DNA from: Christensenella sp. UBA3770
GTDB taxonomy: Bacteria > Bacillota > Clostridia > Christensenellales > CAG-1252
Assembly: GCA_002371075.1 (NCBI GenBank)
Contig: DFFS01000089.1
Coordinates: forward strand, 1 to 8,719
Reading direction: 5' to 3'
Length of the DNA: 8,719 bases
A model generated the notes under the pieces. It did no database searches, was not told where the DNA came from, and was given only the letters and a program-made list of their open reading frames with translations. The position numbers were made by a program, and so were the translations under genes. Position 1 is the first letter of the stretch. Every line of letters begins with the position of its first letter. Shown here in pieces: positions 6,465 to 8,719 of the stretch.

Positions 6465-6799
6465 TTGATCCCGAGGTTGTTTCGCGCGTCGGCATTGTTG
6501 CCTGTGATCCGCAAAAGCTTTTCGCAGACCTCAACTTCACTGCAATCTCCGCAAGTATCCGCAGTTTTACCTATAGCGCACTGTCTGATCGGACAAAGCG
6601 AAGAACAGTAAATCGTTTTCACTCCGTCCGCCCTGCACCCTTCGCATGCAATCATCTCCGGCGTGATCGTTACGCCGTTTAGAGCAGACCATTCCTTTGC
6701 AACTTTGTCACGAAGCGCGGCATCACCGTTCAACGTGGCAATTCTCGCTTCACATTTCTCGCAATCCAATCCGCAATATGCAATGAGCTTTTTCATCAT
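6461..6799 (-). CDS. DUF3795 cysteine-rich protein
   Basis: The 112-residue protein matches the DUF3795 pattern: AYCGLDCEKCEA (7-18), ACEGCRADG (51-59), YCSSLCPIRQCA (64-75), and TCGDCSEVEVCEKL (82-95). Its eleven Cys, at 9, 13, 16, 52, 55, 65, 69, 74, 83, 86 and 92, are spaced as if to bind zinc or an Fe-S cluster. No function is established for the family as far as I know. The ATG at 6799 overlaps the TMEM175 stop codon by ATGA. A second ATG follows immediately (6796), and either could be used; the choice changes the product by one residue. Confidence 0.87.
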   Translation of the reverse strand: MMKKLIAYCGLDCEKCEARIATLNGDAALRDKVAKEWSALNGVTITPEMIACEGCRADGVKTIYCSSLCPIRQCAIGKTADTCGDCSEVEVCEKLLRITGNNADARNNLGIK

Positions 6800-7398
6800 T
6801 TCTCGGAATCGTCCTTTTCGTCAACGAAAACTTCCAAAGTAGGGATCTCCTCCGTCGCGCCCTTTTTCCTGATCGGCACGATCCACCAACCGGAAACAAC
6901 GGCAACCGCGATAAATGCCGCTATCGGACAAAAACCGCCAAGGCACGCCGCCAAAAGATACACCGCAAAACTAAGGATGCTGCGAATGCCCAATTTAAAC
7001 TTCTTGCCGCTCTTGCGAACGATCAAATAAAACATCAAATGGAAAGTGATGCACGCAAGCGTCATATCTGCAAAGTAAACCGCAAGCGGCGCCCAAGACG
7101 TCGGATAAGAGCCAACCCAAGCCGTTGTAAACGGGATAAAGGACATCACAAACAGCCAAGCGATGTTGCACCACAGGATGCCGACGTTGATTTTATCCGC
7201 CATATGAAAGATTTGATGATGATTTACCCAATAGATAGCAATAAACACAAAGCTCAACAAGTACGCAAGCAACGTGGGCCAAAGGGCAAACAGGTCACCC
7301 CAGCCGTCGCTTACGGGCTGACTGAGCTCCAAGATCATGATCGTGATGATGATCGCGAGTACGCCGTCGCTGAACGCTTCCAGTCTGTTCTTTTCCAT
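6796..7398 (-). CDS. TMEM175-family (DUF1211) integral membrane protein, probable K+ channel
   Basis: The 200-residue protein carries the family signature in its first helix: R5-x3-FSDGVLAIIITIMILEL (9-25). Bacterial TMEM175 proteins have six membrane helices and assemble as tetramers conducting K+, with the pore lined by helix 1. Hydrophobic segments here are about 9-26, 40-60, 72-92, 104-126, 138-153 and 156-174, giving six helices and a charged C-terminal tail rich in Glu, Asp and Lys. There is no P-loop selectivity motif, as expected for the family. The ATG at 7398 follows GGGTGA by five bases; a TTG at 7422 is less convincing. It is first of four coupled genes and has its own promoter and a leader inverted repeat. 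Selectivity and gating in this organism are unknown. Confidence 0.9.
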   Translation of the reverse strand: MEKNRLEAFSDGVLAIIITIMILELSQPVSDGWGDLFALWPTLLAYLLSFVFIAIYWVNHHQIFHMADKINVGILWCNIAWLFVMSFIPFTTAWVGSYPTSWAPLAVYFADMTLACITFHLMFYLIVRKSGKKFKLGIRSILSFAVYLLAACLGGFCPIAAFIAVAVVSGWWIVPIRKKGATEEIPTLEVFVDEKDDSEK

Positions 7399-7413
7399 TT
7401 TGTTCACCCGTTT

Positions 7414-7434
7414 TCTTTTCAAATATTGAAAAGA
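7414..7434 (-). repeat. Inverted repeat in the TMEM175 leader
   Basis: A 9-bp perfect inverted repeat, TCTTTTCAA-ATA-TTGAAAAGA, ends 4 bases before the GGGTGA ribosome-binding site (7409-7404) and begins about 10 bases after the -10 box. It would form a hairpin near the start of the transcript, or serve as a dimeric operator just downstream of the promoter. It lacks a following T tract, so it is not a terminator. Confidence 0.5.
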
Positions 7435-7444
7435 CCTTTTTATA

Positions 7445-7474
7445 AATTTACCACAAACGACAGCAAGTGGTCAA
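7445..7474 (-). promoter_or_regulatory. Promoter of the TMEM175 operon
   Basis: Minus strand: -35 TTGACC (7474-7469), an 18-bp spacer, -10 TAAATT (7450-7445) preceded by TGG. The predicted start is near 7438, just before the 7434-7414 inverted repeat, giving a leader of about 40 nt. Confidence 0.6.
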
Positions 7475-7504
7475 TATATCGGCAGGAGATAAGAAACCGT
7501 AAAA

Positions 7505-7540
7505 AACTAATAAAAAACGCTTTTGCATCGAGCAAAAGCG
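7505..7540 (-). terminator. Intrinsic terminator of tRNA-Glu
   Basis: Minus strand: CGCTTTTGC (7540-7532), loop of five, GCAAAAGCG (7526-7518), then TTTTTT and a further T-rich run to about 7501. A 9-bp perfect stem begins 6 nt after the encoded CCA end of the tRNA. Confidence 0.9.
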
Positions 7541-7546
7541 CTTTTC

Positions 7547-7622
7547 TGGTACCCCGTAAGGGGTTCGAACCCTTGATACCGGCGTGAGAGGCCAGCGTCC
7601 TAGACCACTAGACTAACGAGGC
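7547..7622 (-). tRNA. tRNA-Glu: tRNA-Glu, anticodon CTC, CCA encoded
   Basis: The 76-nt gene folds by hand into a complete cloverleaf. Acceptor stem GCCTCGT/ACGGGGT, discriminator A, genomic CCA. D stem GTCT/GGAC. Anticodon stem CTGGC/GCCGG with loop CTCTCAC, so the anticodon is CTC, reading GAG. Variable loop of four. T stem AAGGG/CCCTT with loop TTCGAAC. The acceptor contains G1-U72 and U4-G69 wobble pairs. It stands alone between its own promoter and terminator. A tRNA-Glu(TTC) reading GAA must be elsewhere. Confidence 0.96.
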
Positions 7623-7633
7623 TTAACGCTAAT

Positions 7634-7662
7634 ACTATAACAAAAAGCACTATGCTTTGCAA
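7634..7662 (-). promoter_or_regulatory. Promoter of tRNA-Glu, extended -10
   Basis: Minus strand: -35 TTGCAA (7662-7657), a 17-bp spacer, -10 TATAGT (7639-7634) preceded by TGT. The predicted start is near 7627, five bases before the mature tRNA. The spacer and -35 contain the inverted repeat AAAGCA-CTA-TGCTTT (7644-7658), which could be a weak terminator for the upstream Sel1 gene, because on the minus strand it is followed by TTGTT. Confidence 0.75.
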
Positions 7663-7681
7663 GTGATTTTTGCAACATTCT

Positions 7682-8542
7682 TCAGTTTTTATTATTTTTA
7701 AGAGCTTCTGCCCTTGCGCGAACTTCCTGCAAGTCGTCACGAGCGTCTTCCGCACCGTGGAGTTTGTAGTCCTCCGCGACCTTTACGTACTTTTCCGCCT
7801 CGTCAAAATCCTGCTTGACGCCCTCACCGTAAGTATATACGTGCGCAAGCACGATGACCGCCTCCGGCATTTCGCATTCGTGAAAAGCGATCTTAAGCCA
7901 TTCCACGGCTTTGGAATAGTCCTCTTTTACGCGCAAAACAAGGATCGTCAGATAGGCTGCGAAAAAGAGGCACTTGGCAAGGTTTTTCCCTACGCCGTCC
8001 CTTGCCGCCTCGTAGTCCTTGCCGCTTTGAGCGTCGGAAAAGGAGGTGCAGTAACTGTATTTTGAGTGATTTTCCGCTGCCTTTTTAAAAAAGGATAAAG
8101 CAAGCGCGCTGTTTTTGTCGTTTGCTGCGTGCCCGCCCAAAATAAAGCAAGCGATTGGGTCACCCTTTTCAGCTGCTTGGGCAAGGAGTTCATCCGAGCG
8201 TTTGCGGTCTATCTCCACCCCTTCGCCAAGGGCGTACATCTTGGACATATACACCATAGCTTGCGTGTAACCGCCCGCAGCCGCCTTTTGATAGTGACGG
8301 AGCGCTTCTTCATGATCAATGCCCACCCCAATGCCAAAATGAAAGCATACGGCAAGGTTGTAATGTGCACGCGGTAAATCGCTTTTTGCCGCCTCTAAAT
8401 ACAACAAAAAGATGTCGTGCTTGACTTCCGTCTCATCCGCGTCGGCGCCCTGCTCCATCTTTTTGGCAAAGGTCAAATAGCGCATTCCAGCCCTGTTGCA
8501 AAGGTCGGCAGCTTGTTCAAGTGTAATAGCAGCATTTTCCAT
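7682..8542 (-). CDS. Sel1-like (TPR-related) repeat protein
   Basis: The 286-residue soluble protein is built of Sel1/TPR-type helical pairs, a protein-interaction scaffold. Clear units are about 57-90 (AHYNLAVCFHFGIGVGIDHE then EALRHYQKAAAGG), 92-127 (MVYMSKMYALGEGVEIDRKR), 128-157, about 190-222, and 226-260 (VLAHVYTYGEGVKQDFDEAE). The C-terminus is a charged helix. There is no signal peptide or membrane segment, so it is probably cytoplasmic. Partner and role are unknown. The ATG at 8542 has no ribosome-binding site, and the strong promoter just upstream places the transcription start on it. An alternative ATG at 8485 (Met20) has AGGG five bases upstream and would give 267 residues. I keep 8542 because residues 1-30 look like part of the helical array, with the start uncertain. 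Transcribed alone. Confidence 0.87.
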   Translation of the reverse strand: MENAAITLEQAADLCNRAGMRYLTFAKKMEQGADADETEVKHDIFLLYLEAAKSDLPRAHYNLAVCFHFGIGVGIDHEEALRHYQKAAAGGYTQAMVYMSKMYALGEGVEIDRKRSDELLAQAAEKGDPIACFILGGHAANDKNSALALSFFKKAAENHSKYSYCTSFSDAQSGKDYEAARDGVGKNLAKCLFFAAYLTILVLRVKEDYSKAVEWLKIAFHECEMPEAVIVLAHVYTYGEGVKQDFDEAEKYVKVAEDYKLHGAEDARDDLQEVRARAEALKNNKN

Positions 8543-8548
8543 ATTGGT

Positions 8549-8577
8549 ATTTTAACACGGAATTCCTTTTCCGTCAA
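8549..8577 (-). promoter_or_regulatory. Promoter of the Sel1 gene, extended -10, start site at the ATG
   Basis: Minus strand: -35 TTGACG (8577-8572), 17-bp spacer, -10 TAAAAT (8554-8549) preceded by TGT. Five of six bases match at both hexamers. Seven bases downstream of the -10 is position 8542, the A of the ATG, so the mRNA would be leaderless or nearly so. The palindrome GGAATTCC (8559-8566) lies in the spacer. Confidence 0.75.
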
Positions 8578-8587
8578 TCAAGCGTGA

Positions 8588-8615
8588 GAAAAGAAAAACG
8601 GCTCCAAAGGAGCCG
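8588..8615 (-). terminator. Intrinsic terminator of the right-edge gene
   Basis: Minus strand: CGGCTCC (8615-8609), loop TTT, GGAGCCG (8605-8599), then TTTTTCTTTTC. The 7-bp GC-rich stem and T tract lie about 27 nt after the stop codon at 8642-8644. Confidence 0.9.
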
Positions 8616-8641
8616 CTTGTTCTTTTGTAAAAGCAATAAAA

Positions 8642-8719
8642 TTACTTCTGCGCTTCTTCTACCGCGACGGCGAGAGCGACGGACGCGCCGACCATCGGGT
8701 TATTGCCCATGCCGATGAG
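8642..8719 (-). CDS. C-terminal 25 residues of a probable GGGtGRT-family protein
   Basis: The window edge cuts this gene, leaving the codons for LIGMGNNPMVGASVALAVAV followed by EEAQK and TAA. From memory, this matches the C-terminus of the conserved GGGtGRT family (about 330 residues, common in Clostridia, function unknown), which ends with a very similar GMGNNPMVGA segment. The reading frame is open to the edge and is followed by a strong terminator, which supports it being a real gene end. The family name is tentative because the diagnostic GGGTGRT motif lies outside the window. Confidence 0.6.
   Translation of the reverse strand, partial: LIGMGNNPMVGASVALAVAVEEAQK

Noticed and set aside
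5886..6611. Plus-strand open reading frame of 241 codons opposite the hydrolase and DUF3795 genes
   Set aside because: Antisense shadow; the minus-strand genes have coupled starts and family motifs.
7547..7662. tRNA gene as a phage or island attachment site
   Set aside because: No integrase, no direct repeat of the tRNA 3' end and no change of gene character nearby.
1..8719. CRISPR array, insertion sequence or defence island
   Set aside because: No regularly spaced repeats, transposase, terminal inverted repeats or defence genes besides the single mazF were found.

Overview
The window reads as a chromosomal segment of a Bacillota member, most likely a class Clostridia bacterium from an uncultured or gut-type lineage. 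The MazF, TyrS, YigZ and TfoX-N proteins resemble Clostridia homologues (judged from memory, not from a search). Promoters look sigma-A-like, intrinsic terminators are frequent, and GC is roughly balanced. A PilT-type ATPase implies type IV pili. I see no IS element, phage gene, CRISPR array or other mobile element.

Layout, left to right. (1) 1-736, minus: the N-terminal 245 residues of PilT, cut by the window edge, with its own promoter. (2) 737-909: a short divergent intergenic region carrying the pilT promoter and a mazF promoter. (3) 910-1254, plus: mazF, the only plus-strand gene, with no visible mazE. (4) 1255-5407, minus: a tight four-gene operon, tyrS > yigZ/IMPACT > P1-family peptidase homologue > bifunctional NAD(P)HX repair enzyme. 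Junctions are 0, 7 and 7 nt. Its last stop codon touches the mazF stop codon. (5) 5408-5544: terminator of the next operon and the tyrS promoter. (6) 5545-7398, minus: a second tight four-gene operon, TMEM175-type channel > DUF3795 Cys-rich protein > small alpha/beta hydrolase > TfoX N-terminal-domain protein, with junctions of 4-nt overlap, 4-nt overlap and 2-nt gap. (7) 7505-7662, minus: a single tRNA-Glu(CTC) with its own promoter and terminator. (8) 7682-8542, minus: a Sel1-repeat protein whose promoter places the transcription start at or next to the ATG. (9) 8588-8719, minus: the last 25 codons of a probable GGGtGRT-family protein and its terminator.

How the genes relate. The tyrS operon joins translation (TyrS), a ribosome- or translation-linked IMPACT protein, and metabolite repair (NADHX/NADPHX epimerase plus dehydratase). 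The second operon joins membrane ion conductance with three small poorly characterised soluble proteins. No gene stretch over 300 bases is left unexplained. Almost all the sequence is coding, and the intergenic gaps hold recognisable promoters and terminators.

The most interesting signals are regulatory. At the mazF/nnr convergence each gene's likely intrinsic terminator lies inside the other gene's coding sequence, so the two mRNAs should overlap by about 130 nt. The Sel1 gene has a candidate leaderless start. Five of the six promoters I can place carry an extended -10 TGn. I did not find an evident new defence or mobile system.
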